A stretch of 64,000 nt of DNA, from the NCBI RefSeq assembly GCF_900109685.1, contig NZ_FOBB01000010.1, positions 1-64,000 of the forward strand, read 5' to 3'. A program made the position numbers and the translations under genes. The stretch is from Chitinophaga rupis (GTDB lineage: Bacteria; Bacteroidota; Bacteroidia; Chitinophagales; Chitinophagaceae). Of this stretch, positions 51,760 to 60,619 are shown in pieces. The notes below the pieces were generated by a model. That model did not search any database. It saw nothing but the letters and a program-made list of their open reading frames with translations, and was not told the origin of the DNA. Each line of letters opens with the position of its first letter. Position 1 is the stretch's first letter.

Positions 51760-52356
51760 TTACTCCACTGGCAGATCCACCGTCTTTACTTTTATCACCA
51801 GCTTTTTAACAATGGTTTCCCCGGGCACCTGTATGGTGGGGCGGTGCGCATCGTGCGGAAAAAGCATATAAATGGTATCCGGCTGGGCCGTGTAATATTT
51901 TGCAGCGCTGGTATCAATACCGGCAAAGGGGTTTGCGGGTGTAACAGTTACCGGCGCCACGCCGATCATTTCCTTTCCTTTTATGATGTACTGGATGTCG
52001 GTATAATCTTTATGAAATTCCCATTTGGTTTGCTCAAAGGCGCGCAAGGGGCCCGCGGTAATGGATGCAAATACAATGTTGCTGTCAATCGGGTATTTGC
52101 CGGGGGCCATCTCCTGCAGGTTGTTTTCCTTTATAAAATGGAAAGCTTTTTTCCAGCGCAGGGAATCGGTATGATACTGGCGGTAAAAGGTTCTGTAATT
52201 AAACCCGGTGAACATTTGCTGTGGTATGCCATCTGCCCAGGTTCTGCTTTTATACCACTGCAGCTCCTTACTGCCCGATGTTTTGCGCATAACAGAGCAG
52301 GCGCCCAGCAGCAGTACTGCGAGTATGATCGTGGAAAGTTGTATGCTGTTTTTCAT
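51760..52356 (-). CDS. YhcH/YjgK/YiaL-family lipoprotein
   Basis: The 198-residue product has a lipoprotein signal (lipobox LLGAC at residues 16-20) and a domain of the YhcH/YjgK/YiaL (DUF386) type: GKYPIDSNIVFASITAG, EFHKDYTDIQYIIKGKEMIG and the metal-site-like YMLFPHDAHRPTIQVPG ending. Cytosolic relatives act in sialic acid or sugar metabolism; the secreted lipoprotein form is found in Bacteroidota. It sits tail-to-tail with GH20. Confidence 0.85.
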   Translation of the reverse strand: MKNSIQLSTIILAVLLLGACSVMRKTSGSKELQWYKSRTWADGIPQQMFTGFNYRTFYRQYHTDSLRWKKAFHFIKENNLQEMAPGKYPIDSNIVFASITAGPLRAFEQTKWEFHKDYTDIQYIIKGKEMIGVAPVTVTPANPFAGIDTSAAKYYTAQPDTIYMLFPHDAHRPTIQVPGETIVKKLVIKVKTVDLPVE

Positions 52357-52607
52357 CAGGAGTAAGATACTATTTTATGCTTACGTATAAAATAATTGCC
52401 ATGCGCTGTTCTTCCGGATGACTTTGGATACTGGTATTTTCCCCTATTGATGGAACTAAAGCCTTAAATTTAAATGCATTGCTTATATTTATAACAGTTT
52501 GGTTGGTTACGATGAATAGCCTGGAATAGAATAATATCGGGCATTTAATTGATGCCGCACCCGCATTAACATTCAGCATTTAAACTTTACCTGTGACTAT
52601 AACGGTG

Positions 52608-54707
52608 ATGGAAAAAAGCTATCCTTTTCTTAAAGGAGGTGGCGAGATGGGCAGGTTAACACGCAGCTATGACTGGTCAATAACCCCCGTGGGTACCCCG
52701 GACCAGTGGCCGCAAAGCCTGCGTACAATTATTGGGGTTATCCTTTCTTCTAAATTCCCTATGTTCTTATGGTGGGGAGAAACCCTGTTACAATTTTACA
52801 ATGATGCGTACCGTCCCAGCCTGGGTAATAATGGCAAACACCCCACTGCGCTTGGGCAAAAGGGGGCAGATTGCTGGCCGGAAATATGGCCGGTCATCAA
52901 ACCCCTTATAGACCAGGTACTGGCTGGCGGTGAAGCTACCTGGAGCGAAGACCAGCTTATTCCTATTTACCGGAACGGCAAGCTGGAGGATGTATACTGG
53001 ACATTTAGCTATAGCCCGGTGTGTGATGAAGCCGGCGAAACAGGCGGTGTGCTGGTAACCTGCACAGAAACTACAGATAAAATAATAAACCTGCAGCAGC
53101 TGGCCGAAAGTAAAGCCCTGCTGGAACTGGCAGTGGACGCTACCGAACTGGGTACCTGGGATCTGAACCCGGTTACGAATAAATATACGGCCAACGCCCG
53201 GCTCAAAGAATGGCTGGGACTGCAACCCGGTGAGGAAATTCCCTCATCGCTGGTAATAGATGTAATAGCCCGGCAGGACCAGCAGCGGGTAACAGATGCT
53301 ATTAATTATGCCCTGCAATTTGAATCCGGCGGCTATTATGATATTGAATACACCATCATTACCCCTGCAACGCAAAAAGACCGCATAGTGAGGGCAAGGG
53401 GACTCGCACGATTTGGGGAGGATAAAAAAGCTTATCGCTTTAACGGCACCTTACAGGATATTACTGAACAGGAGCAACAAAAGAAGGCGATAAAAGAGGT
53501 GGAAGCTAACCTGCGCGGCGCTATAGAGCTGGCAGAATTAGGCACCTGGGCCTGGGATGCCAAAACGGATAAGATCACCTGCTCTGACCGCATGCAAAGC
53601 TGGTTTGGCTTTCCAACGCAAACCACCACCCTGGAAGAAAAATTAAAGGCCATTGATGAAGATGACCGGCTGGGCGCAGCCCGTACTTTTGAAAACGCGC
53701 TGAACCCTGCATCCGGCGGCAGGTACAATAGTGAATACACCATCAGTAACCTGGCGGACGGAAAAAAACGTATCCTCCATTTAAACGGCCAAACTACTTT
53801 TGATGAAACCGGGAAACCGGTAAGCCTGAACGGAACCGCCCGGGATATTACCATTCAGCGCCGGCTGCAGCTGGCGCTGGAAAATGAAGTACGGCAACAA
53901 ACAGAAGAACTGGCAACCGCCAATGAAGAGCTGCTGGCCACTAATGAAGAACTGGAGGACGCCAATACCAGGCTGCTGCATTCCAATGAGGAGCTGGAAC
54001 AGTATGCCTATGTAGCCAGTCATGATCTGCAGGAGCCGCTCCGTAAGATCCGCATCTTCACTGATGTATTGAAAAAGCAACAAAACCTGACCACTGAGAC
54101 CAGCATTTTAATAGAAAAGATCCATGGCTCTGCCGAGCGTATGAGCATGCTCATAAGAGACCTGCTTGAATTTTCCCATCTTTTAAAAGATGACATTTTA
54201 ATGCAGCCGGTAAATTTAAATGAAACGGTTGCCGCAGTGATCGGGGATTTTGAATTAAAAATTAAAGAGAAACAGGCAGTGATCGAAGTGGCAAACTTAC
54301 CGGAGATAGAGGCCATCGGGTTTCAGATGAACCAGCTGTTTAATAATTTGATCAGCAATGCGCTAAAATTCACCGCGCCTGGTGTTATACCGCAGATCAC
54401 CATCCGCTCAAGCCTTATTGCGCTTGAAGATGTATCAAGATACATTACCAGGCCATTTATAGGTACCGCTTATTATCGCTTTATCCTTACAGATAACGGG
54501 ATAGGCTTTGAGGAAGAGTATGCGGAGCAGGTATTTGAAATTTTCAAACGCTTACATGGCAGGAATATATATCCCGGCTCCGGTATTGGCTTAGCGCTTT
54601 GCCGCCGCATTGTTGCTAATCATAACGGGTATCTGTTTGCAGATTCCAAGCTGGGCAAAGGCACTTCTTTCCATATTATTTTGCCCGGCAAGCAATATGA
54701 TTTTTAA
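52608..54707 (+). CDS. PAS-domain sensor histidine kinase
   Basis: The 699-residue kinase lacks membrane segments and has three PAS-type sensor regions (SKFPMFLWWGETLLQFYNDA; ATELGTWDLNPVTNKYTA; AELGTWAWDAKTDKITC), a short coiled coil of TEELATANEELLATNEELE, a HisKA domain (YASHDLQEPLRKIRIFTDVL) and an HATPase domain (QLFNNLISNALKFTAPG, LTDNGIGFEEEYAEQVFEIF). It would sense a cytosolic or redox/light-type signal. No response regulator is adjacent. ATG 52608 was chosen over a GTG at 52593. Confidence 0.93.
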   Translation: MEKSYPFLKGGGEMGRLTRSYDWSITPVGTPDQWPQSLRTIIGVILSSKFPMFLWWGETLLQFYNDAYRPSLGNNGKHPTALGQKGADCWPEIWPVIKPLIDQVLAGGEATWSEDQLIPIYRNGKLEDVYWTFSYSPVCDEAGETGGVLVTCTETTDKIINLQQLAESKALLELAVDATELGTWDLNPVTNKYTANARLKEWLGLQPGEEIPSSLVIDVIARQDQQRVTDAINYALQFESGGYYDIEYTIITPATQKDRIVRARGLARFGEDKKAYRFNGTLQDITEQEQQKKAIKEVEANLRGAIELAELGTWAWDAKTDKITCSDRMQSWFGFPTQTTTLEEKLKAIDEDDRLGAARTFENALNPASGGRYNSEYTISNLADGKKRILHLNGQTTFDETGKPVSLNGTARDITIQRRLQLALENEVRQQTEELATANEELLATNEELEDANTRLLHSNEELEQYAYVASHDLQEPLRKIRIFTDVLKKQQNLTTETSILIEKIHGSAERMSMLIRDLLEFSHLLKDDILMQPVNLNETVAAVIGDFELKIKEKQAVIEVANLPEIEAIGFQMNQLFNNLISNALKFTAPGVIPQITIRSSLIALEDVSRYITRPFIGTAYYRFILTDNGIGFEEEYAEQVFEIFKRLHGRNIYPGSGIGLALCRRIVANHNGYLFADSKLGKGTSFHIILPGKQYDF

Positions 54708-55836
54708 TTTAGCGCCTTATACCCAGATCTTAAAGAGATTGAATGTGAAGAAACTTTTCCGGAAAATATTCCGCAAACCCGTAATATGGCTGGCAGACAG
54801 GTTATCATCCCATCCCAAACAGGCTGCTGTTTTCAGCTCACTCAGCCAGCTGCTCCAGGAGCTGCTGAAAGGAAAAACCAACCGCGGTGTCACTTTTTCG
54901 TGCCTGCCGGAAAACACGCGTTTCATCATCTTCTCTGATCAGCACAAAGGCGGCAGGGATGCGGCCGATGATTTTGCAGCTGCTGAAAGCAATTATATGA
55001 CCGCCTTAAGCTGGTATTACAGTAATGACTATACGTTCATAAACCTGGGCGATTGTGAGGAGCTGTGGGAAAGCAAGCCCGCCACTGTAATTGAAAAAAA
55101 CCGGCTCACCTTACTGGAAGAAGCAAAGTTCCTGCAGCAAACCCGCTATTACCGCATTTTCGGGAATCATGACCTGGAATGGAACTACCTGATACCCCGC
55201 CAGCAGTTCCTTAAACCCATCTTTGGCGAAAAGCTGAAAGTGTATGAAGGGCTGGTGCTGCAAATACCCTATAATAACCAAACCTACTCCTTCCTGTTAA
55301 CCCACGGCCACCAGGGCGACCAGCGGAGCGATGGCAATGCCTTTTCCAAATGGTTTGTAGCCGCCATCTGGACGCCCATTCAGCGTTTCCTGGACATTCA
55401 TCCGGATACCATTTCCGACTCATTTGACCTGGCAGACCGCCACAATGTGGTGATGTATGAATGGACCCTGCAGTATAAAAACACGTTCCTGATTTCCGGG
55501 CACACGCATAAACCGGTTTTTGCCTCCCTTGACCATATAGACCGGCTCACCAAACAGCTGGAAAAAGCAAAGCAGGCCGGCAACACAGCCCTCATGAATA
55601 CCCTGCAGGCCGCACTGGAAAAGCGCCGTGCAGAATATGCCGGCAAACAATTTGTAAAAACCATGGCGCAGCCCACCTATTTTAATACCGGCTGCTGCTG
55701 TTTTAGTGATGGGGATATTACCGGCATTGAAATAGCGGAAGGTTTTATCCGCCTTATTAAATGGGAAGAAGGTGAGCGGAAAGTGCTGGAAGAATCGCCT
55801 TTGTATTATTTGTTTGATCAGTTACCCCGGCAGTGA
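54697..55836 (+). CDS. Metallophosphoesterase
   Basis: The 379-residue protein has the calcineurin-like phosphoesterase motifs FIIFSDQHKGGRD, NLGDCEELWES, IFGNHDLEWN, LLTHGHQGD and ISGHTHKPVF. These bind two metal ions. It overlaps the kinase stop by 11 bases, which suggests translational coupling, although the functional link is unclear. Substrate unknown; membership of the UDP-2,3-diacylglucosamine hydrolase type cannot be asserted. Confidence 0.9.
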   Translation: MIFNLAPYTQILKRLNVKKLFRKIFRKPVIWLADRLSSHPKQAAVFSSLSQLLQELLKGKTNRGVTFSCLPENTRFIIFSDQHKGGRDAADDFAAAESNYMTALSWYYSNDYTFINLGDCEELWESKPATVIEKNRLTLLEEAKFLQQTRYYRIFGNHDLEWNYLIPRQQFLKPIFGEKLKVYEGLVLQIPYNNQTYSFLLTHGHQGDQRSDGNAFSKWFVAAIWTPIQRFLDIHPDTISDSFDLADRHNVVMYEWTLQYKNTFLISGHTHKPVFASLDHIDRLTKQLEKAKQAGNTALMNTLQAALEKRRAEYAGKQFVKTMAQPTYFNTGCCCFSDGDITGIEIAEGFIRLIKWEEGERKVLEESPLYYLFDQLPRQ

Positions 55837-55896
55837 GCTTAAATTTATTTTCTGCCATACCCAACCTTCCGGCTACACGCTGCTGTCTATACCTAC

Positions 55897-56823
55897 ATGA
55901 TCAATGCAACCGGCGAAAACTTTGCCCAGGACCCGTATACCCAGGAGGTTAAAAAAGTTGTTAACTCGTGGTTTTCAAAAACCATTGACGGCATTCACTT
56001 TTCCCATCAGCCTATTTATGGCTACCGTACCAAATATGCGGCTACCAGCAATATTGCCCGGTATATGGTTACCCGCTCCATTCTAAATGCGCTGGGACGT
56101 TTTTCCTTTTCCAGCTTTATTGATGTGGGAGGCGCTGAAGGTTATACCGCTAACCTGGTAAGGACCTTGTTTAAAGTGGATGTACGCTCAACAGACCTGT
56201 CGGACTATGCCTGCAGAATGGCCAGCGAAATATTCAATATAAACGCGGCCTGCTGCGACATTCACCACCTGCCCTTTGAAGACCGGGCATTTGATGCAGT
56301 GCTTTGCAGCGAGACCATTGAGCATGTAACGGATTATAAAATGGCGGTACAGGAATTACTGAGAATTACCAATAAGGTATTGGTGATAACGGTTCCGCAC
56401 GACCCTCCTGCCCTGGTGGCGGAAAACATCCGGCTTAAAAGAACCCATGAGCATATCCATTGCTTTGATATACATACCCTCGATTATTTAAAGCAGCAGG
56501 GTTATACCGTAGAATACCAGAAAACCCTATGTCCCCTGCTGGTGGTGCCGCGTGTAGTGGCGGAGGGACACGCCAAGCCAAATACTAAATGGACCTTTAA
56601 AATATATAACCACTTAACGCCGCTTTTCAGAAAGCTGTGGGGCATCCGTACCGCCAACCGGCTAACCAATATGGATATACGCCTGGCAAAGCTTACCGGC
56701 TTATATGGCGGCATTACCTTCATTATAAAAAGAAAAGATACTGCGGAAAAAATGAAGCCCCATACCTTCCGGTCGCAGGACTTTACCGGCATCAAAGTAC
56801 CGTTCTACAAGCCGGCTAACTAA
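55897..56823 (+). CDS. Class I SAM-dependent methyltransferase
   Basis: The 308-residue protein has the SAM-binding motif FIDVGGAEGYTANLVRTLF, the acidic motif STDLSDYA and the post-motif AFDAVLCSETIEHVTDYKMA. The C-terminal 90 residues are an unassigned extension. The substrate may be a sugar or lipid. Its last four bases overlap the stop of the convergent GH15 gene. Confidence 0.9.
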   Translation: MINATGENFAQDPYTQEVKKVVNSWFSKTIDGIHFSHQPIYGYRTKYAATSNIARYMVTRSILNALGRFSFSSFIDVGGAEGYTANLVRTLFKVDVRSTDLSDYACRMASEIFNINAACCDIHHLPFEDRAFDAVLCSETIEHVTDYKMAVQELLRITNKVLVITVPHDPPALVAENIRLKRTHEHIHCFDIHTLDYLKQQGYTVEYQKTLCPLLVVPRVVAEGHAKPNTKWTFKIYNHLTPLFRKLWGIRTANRLTNMDIRLAKLTGLYGGITFIIKRKDTAEKMKPHTFRSQDFTGIKVPFYKPAN

Positions 56824-58667
56824 AGATCTGCGGTCTTATTCAGCCGGTCTATCTGCTTATCCAGCTCCAGTGCGGCGCTGATCAAAGCCAGGTGTGTAAA
56901 GGCCTGCGGGAAGTTGCCCAGGTGCTCGCCTTTTTTACTGATCTGTTCAGAGAACAGTCCCAGGTGGTTGGCGTAACCCAGCATTTTTTCAAAGTTCTCT
57001 ATAGCTTCATCCAGCCGTTTTGATTTTGCCAAACATTCAACGTACCAGAATGAGCACATGTTAAAAGTGCCTTCCTTGCCGGTAAGCCCGTCAAATCCAT
57101 CAATATCATTATCGTAGCGGTATATCAGCACATCCAGCCTTAGCTTGTTGTTAATGGCTTCCATGGTCGCTTTCCAGCGGGGCTCCTCCGGGGTAATAAA
57201 GTGCACCAGCGGCATTAGCAGCACGCTGGCATCTATGGTATCGCCGGCCTTACCGTTTGTTTTATGCTGCACCCAGGCCTGCTGCTCCTCGTTCCAGAAG
57301 TTGTGGTAAATGTCGTTGTAAATCTCATCCCTTACTGATTCCCACTTTTGCACGGGGAAGGGAAATGACCGGTCGCGGCCTATCTTAATGGCCCGGTCCA
57401 TGGCCACCCACAGCATTAAGCGGGAATTCAGGAAGTGTTTTTTCTTTTGCCGGATCTCCCAGATGCCGTGATCTGCTTTTTCCCAGTTGTCGATCACATA
57501 GTTCACCTCTCTTTCAATCAGCTCCCATAGCTCATGTGTTACCGGTTCGTAAAATTTGTTGTAGATGTAAATGGTATCCAGCAATTCGCCGTGTATATCC
57601 AGCTGCAGCTGTTTATTTGCATCATTGCCAATCCTTACCGGGTGGGATTGTTTGTAGCCCTGCAGGTGCGCAAATTCAATTTCATCCACGTCCGTACCGC
57701 CATCTACCCGGTAAATCAAATGCATGTCGTTCTCTTTGGCATGTTTAACGATCCAGTCCAGGAAGGCCTTACCTTCTTTATGAAATCCCAGCTTTAAAAA
57801 TGCATACATGCTAAAGGCCGCATCCCGGATCCAGGTATAGCGGTAATCCCAGTTACGCAGCCCGCCTATTTCTTCCGGCAGCCCAAAGGTAGCAGCTGCA
57901 ATTACGGAACCATGCTCTATGCAGGTCAGTAATTTCAACGTTATGGCTGATCGCATTACAATGCTTTCCCAGCCTCCTTTGTAGGTTGACTGGCGGGTCC
58001 AGGAACGCCAGTAGCGGATGGTTTCAAAGTAGGTATGGTTCACAAAAAATTCCAGGTCTGAAAGGTATTTCTCCTCCCCTTTCCTTACAGACTCCATTAC
58101 AAAGTGAGCGGTTTTGGATTCTTTCAGCGTAAAATTGGCGTAGGCATCCTCTTTCCGCATCTTCAGCTTCACGTTGGCGGATAAACGAACGGTAAGCCCT
58201 TCCAATGCCTGCTCCGTACAATCAAACAGAATGCTGTTGCCGTCCCCTGCGGCGGTATGTGTGGATCTGCCATAATTCAAACGGGGCTGAAAGTGCATAT
58301 TGAAATCAATATTCCCTCTTATAGCAGTAACCTTTCTTACAATTACGTTGTAGCTGTTGCAGGTATCCGGCATCACCGGCATGTAGTCCGTGATCTCAGC
58401 AATGCCGGTATCAGAAAAGAAGCGGGTTATCAGTACTGCTGTAAAGGGAATGTACAGCTGCTTGGTTGCTACATCCTTCATTTTTGGGGTAATGGTAAAT
58501 GCGCCGCCTGCCTTGGGGTCAAGCAGTGAAGCAAACACAGAGGGAGAATCGAACCTGGGGGCGCAAAGAAAATCAATACACCCGGTTAAAGATACCAGGG
58601 CTGCTGTGCGCATATTACCAATAATTCCATGATGCTCTATAGATTCAAATGCTGTTTTTCTGTTCAT
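56820..58667 (-). CDS. GH15-family glycoside hydrolase
   Basis: The 615-residue cytosolic protein has the GH15 (glucoamylase/trehalase-like) layout: N-terminal beta-sandwich (IGNMRTAALVSLTGCIDFLC), linker and (alpha/alpha)6 barrel with GLRNWDYRYTWIRDAAFSMY, the ENDMHLIYRVDGGTDVDE segment and the catalytic-type GTFNMCSFWYVECLAKSKRL at the C-terminus. Bacterial members act on maltose- or trehalose-type substrates. No signal peptide. Divergent from an SDR gene. Confidence 0.93.
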   Translation of the reverse strand: MNRKTAFESIEHHGIIGNMRTAALVSLTGCIDFLCAPRFDSPSVFASLLDPKAGGAFTITPKMKDVATKQLYIPFTAVLITRFFSDTGIAEITDYMPVMPDTCNSYNVIVRKVTAIRGNIDFNMHFQPRLNYGRSTHTAAGDGNSILFDCTEQALEGLTVRLSANVKLKMRKEDAYANFTLKESKTAHFVMESVRKGEEKYLSDLEFFVNHTYFETIRYWRSWTRQSTYKGGWESIVMRSAITLKLLTCIEHGSVIAAATFGLPEEIGGLRNWDYRYTWIRDAAFSMYAFLKLGFHKEGKAFLDWIVKHAKENDMHLIYRVDGGTDVDEIEFAHLQGYKQSHPVRIGNDANKQLQLDIHGELLDTIYIYNKFYEPVTHELWELIEREVNYVIDNWEKADHGIWEIRQKKKHFLNSRLMLWVAMDRAIKIGRDRSFPFPVQKWESVRDEIYNDIYHNFWNEEQQAWVQHKTNGKAGDTIDASVLLMPLVHFITPEEPRWKATMEAINNKLRLDVLIYRYDNDIDGFDGLTGKEGTFNMCSFWYVECLAKSKRLDEAIENFEKMLGYANHLGLFSEQISKKGEHLGNFPQAFTHLALISAALELDKQIDRLNKTADL

Positions 58668-58738
58668 ATAGTAGCGTATCTTATTTCATTTTATTAAATT
58701 AGGAAAGTATTACCAAATGCCCATTTAATAATTGAAAA

Positions 58739-59509
58739 ATGAAGAAGCTTGAAAATAAGGTTGCCCTCATAACCGGCGCTGATGCCGGCATTGGCCGGGC
58801 TATTGCATTGGCCTATGCGGCGGAAGGCGCAAAGGTGGTTATCATCTACCATTCGGATGAGCCCGCAGCAGCACAGCTTGCTGATCAAATAAAAAAGGAA
58901 GGCGGTAAGGCCATTTATTTTAAGCTGGACGTTGCAGATGAAGCAGCCGTAAAGGAAGTTTTCAGCAAGGTAAATGAGCAGTTTGGAACGGTGGACCTGC
59001 TGGTGAATAATGCTGCGGTTAATGGCAGCAAAACACCGGTCAAGGATATGCCTACGCATGTTTTTGATACCTGTATCAAAACAAACCTGTACGGTCCCTT
59101 TTATTGCAGCAGGGCATTTTTAAACCAACCGGGCCTGAAGGATGGGAATATAATATTCATCAGCTCTATTCATGAAGAGATTAATACGGCCGGCAATGCA
59201 GAATACAATGCCTCCAAGGCAGCGATCAAAAATTTCAGCAGAAGCCTGGCCCTGGAAGTGGCTGACAAGGGCATCCGCGTAAATAACATTGCCCCCGGCA
59301 TGATCCTCACGGATATGAATAAGGAAGCCATGGAAAATGAGCAGGTGCGCAAAGAAAAAGAACAGCACATTCCAGCAAAGCGGGCCGGCAAACCGGAAGA
59401 CATCAGCGGCATTGCCGTTTTCCTGGCATCTGCTGAAAGTGACTACGTGACCGGAGCCACCTTTGTGGTGGATGGCGGGCTTAGTATCAACATTGGCCAG
59501 GGCGCCTGA
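58739..59509 (+). CDS. Short-chain dehydrogenase (glucose 1-dehydrogenase-like)
   Basis: The 256-residue oxidoreductase has the cofactor motif TGADAGIGRAIA, the NNAAVNG segment, catalytic Ser in ISSIHEEI, YNASK and the C-terminal PGMILTDMNKEAM plus SDYVTGATFVVDGG. The overall sequence resembles the glucose 1-dehydrogenase/YdaD group. It faces away from GH15, with 71 bases between starts; a shared control region is likely. Confidence 0.92.
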   Translation: MKKLENKVALITGADAGIGRAIALAYAAEGAKVVIIYHSDEPAAAQLADQIKKEGGKAIYFKLDVADEAAVKEVFSKVNEQFGTVDLLVNNAAVNGSKTPVKDMPTHVFDTCIKTNLYGPFYCSRAFLNQPGLKDGNIIFISSIHEEINTAGNAEYNASKAAIKNFSRSLALEVADKGIRVNNIAPGMILTDMNKEAMENEQVRKEKEQHIPAKRAGKPEDISGIAVFLASAESDYVTGATFVVDGGLSINIGQGA

Positions 59510-59518
59510 CAAAAGCGT

Positions 59519-60517
59519 TTAGGGGACCCAGTTATCGGCGCCCCCTAAAATATTTTTGATGGTGTATTGTTCCGCTTCCTTTTTAGTTAATTGTTTTGAC
59601 CAGGCTACGCGGTCCGTTACGGCTGCCCCGGGGCCTGTATTCTCATACTCCGCATAAAAGGCTGTTTTGTCTTTGTCCGGGAACATGGCATCTCCCTTCC
59701 AGGGGTCCCAGCCCTGGGGCGTAATATGGCTGCCCAGTTCACAATGAATAAAAACCGTTCTGGCATAAGGCCGCCAGGGACGGCCCAGGAAAACCTTTTT
59801 AGCAGCGGTATCTGCCACCAGCTTACAATTAAGGAACACAAATCCAAATGTATGCCCCTGCCGTGTAGACGCGGCCGTTATATAAGAGTTCACCAGGCTT
59901 TTAATAGTACAATCCCGGAACACGGCAGTGGCTTCTCCAAAAATAAAATCCGTGGTGCCTTCAATATAACAGTCCTGGAAGTATTGCCGGCAGCTTTCCT
60001 TAGCGGCATATAAGGTATCCTGGTTACCCAGCAGCCTGCAGTTCTTTATCACGGCACGGTCGCCCTCTATATGCAGGGCTACGGCCTGGCCTACACGGCC
60101 GGCGGTATTTTGTATGGTCAGGTTTTCTGCGCTGAAATCATTGCCCTGCACCAGCACCGTGTAAGAAGTGTAGGTCACGTACTTGTCCCTGCCACTGGGA
60201 TCTTTACCGGGAAAAGGCTTGCCACTGTAATCGTTGTTGCTTATAATAGTGCCTTCCTTACTTTCACCTACCAGGGAAATATTTGTTTTCCAGGACGGGA
60301 TCACCAGCTTCTCATTATAGGTGCCGTTCTTAATAAAGATCTTCACCTGCAGCCGCGACAGGTCCCGCACAGAGTTAACGGCTTCCTGGATGGTTTTAAA
60401 ATCGCCGCTGCCATCCTGCGCAACGGTTATGCTGGTTGGCGGAATGGTGTTTTGCGCTGTTAAGGTAACAGCAGCCATCATGAACCACAATAAAAAAAAC
60501 GCTCTTTGCATTCGCAT
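59519..60517 (-). CDS. Pectinesterase, secreted
   Basis: The 332-residue enzyme has a signal peptide (FFLLWFMMAAVTLTA) and the pectin methylesterase beta-helix with motifs KNGTYNEK, GQAVALHIEG, NQDTLYAAKE, TTDFIFGEAT and FLGRPWRPYARTVF; the two catalytic Asp lie in QDTL and DFIFG. It removes methyl groups from pectin. It follows SusD on the same strand and ends this pectin-type locus. Start 60517 or 60511; both give the signal peptide. Confidence 0.94.
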   Translation of the reverse strand: MRMQRAFFLLWFMMAAVTLTAQNTIPPTSITVAQDGSGDFKTIQEAVNSVRDLSRLQVKIFIKNGTYNEKLVIPSWKTNISLVGESKEGTIISNNDYSGKPFPGKDPSGRDKYVTYTSYTVLVQGNDFSAENLTIQNTAGRVGQAVALHIEGDRAVIKNCRLLGNQDTLYAAKESCRQYFQDCYIEGTTDFIFGEATAVFRDCTIKSLVNSYITAASTRQGHTFGFVFLNCKLVADTAAKKVFLGRPWRPYARTVFIHCELGSHITPQGWDPWKGDAMFPDKDKTAFYAEYENTGPGAAVTDRVAWSKQLTKKEAEQYTIKNILGGADNWVP

Positions 60518-60619
60518 AATCAAAAGGTCTGTTATTAATATTTTGGTACGGGCAGCTGCCCGCTGCTCAGCATCGTTGCGTCGCATTACGTTCATCCGCA
60601 TCGCTTTGGGCAGCAGGCA

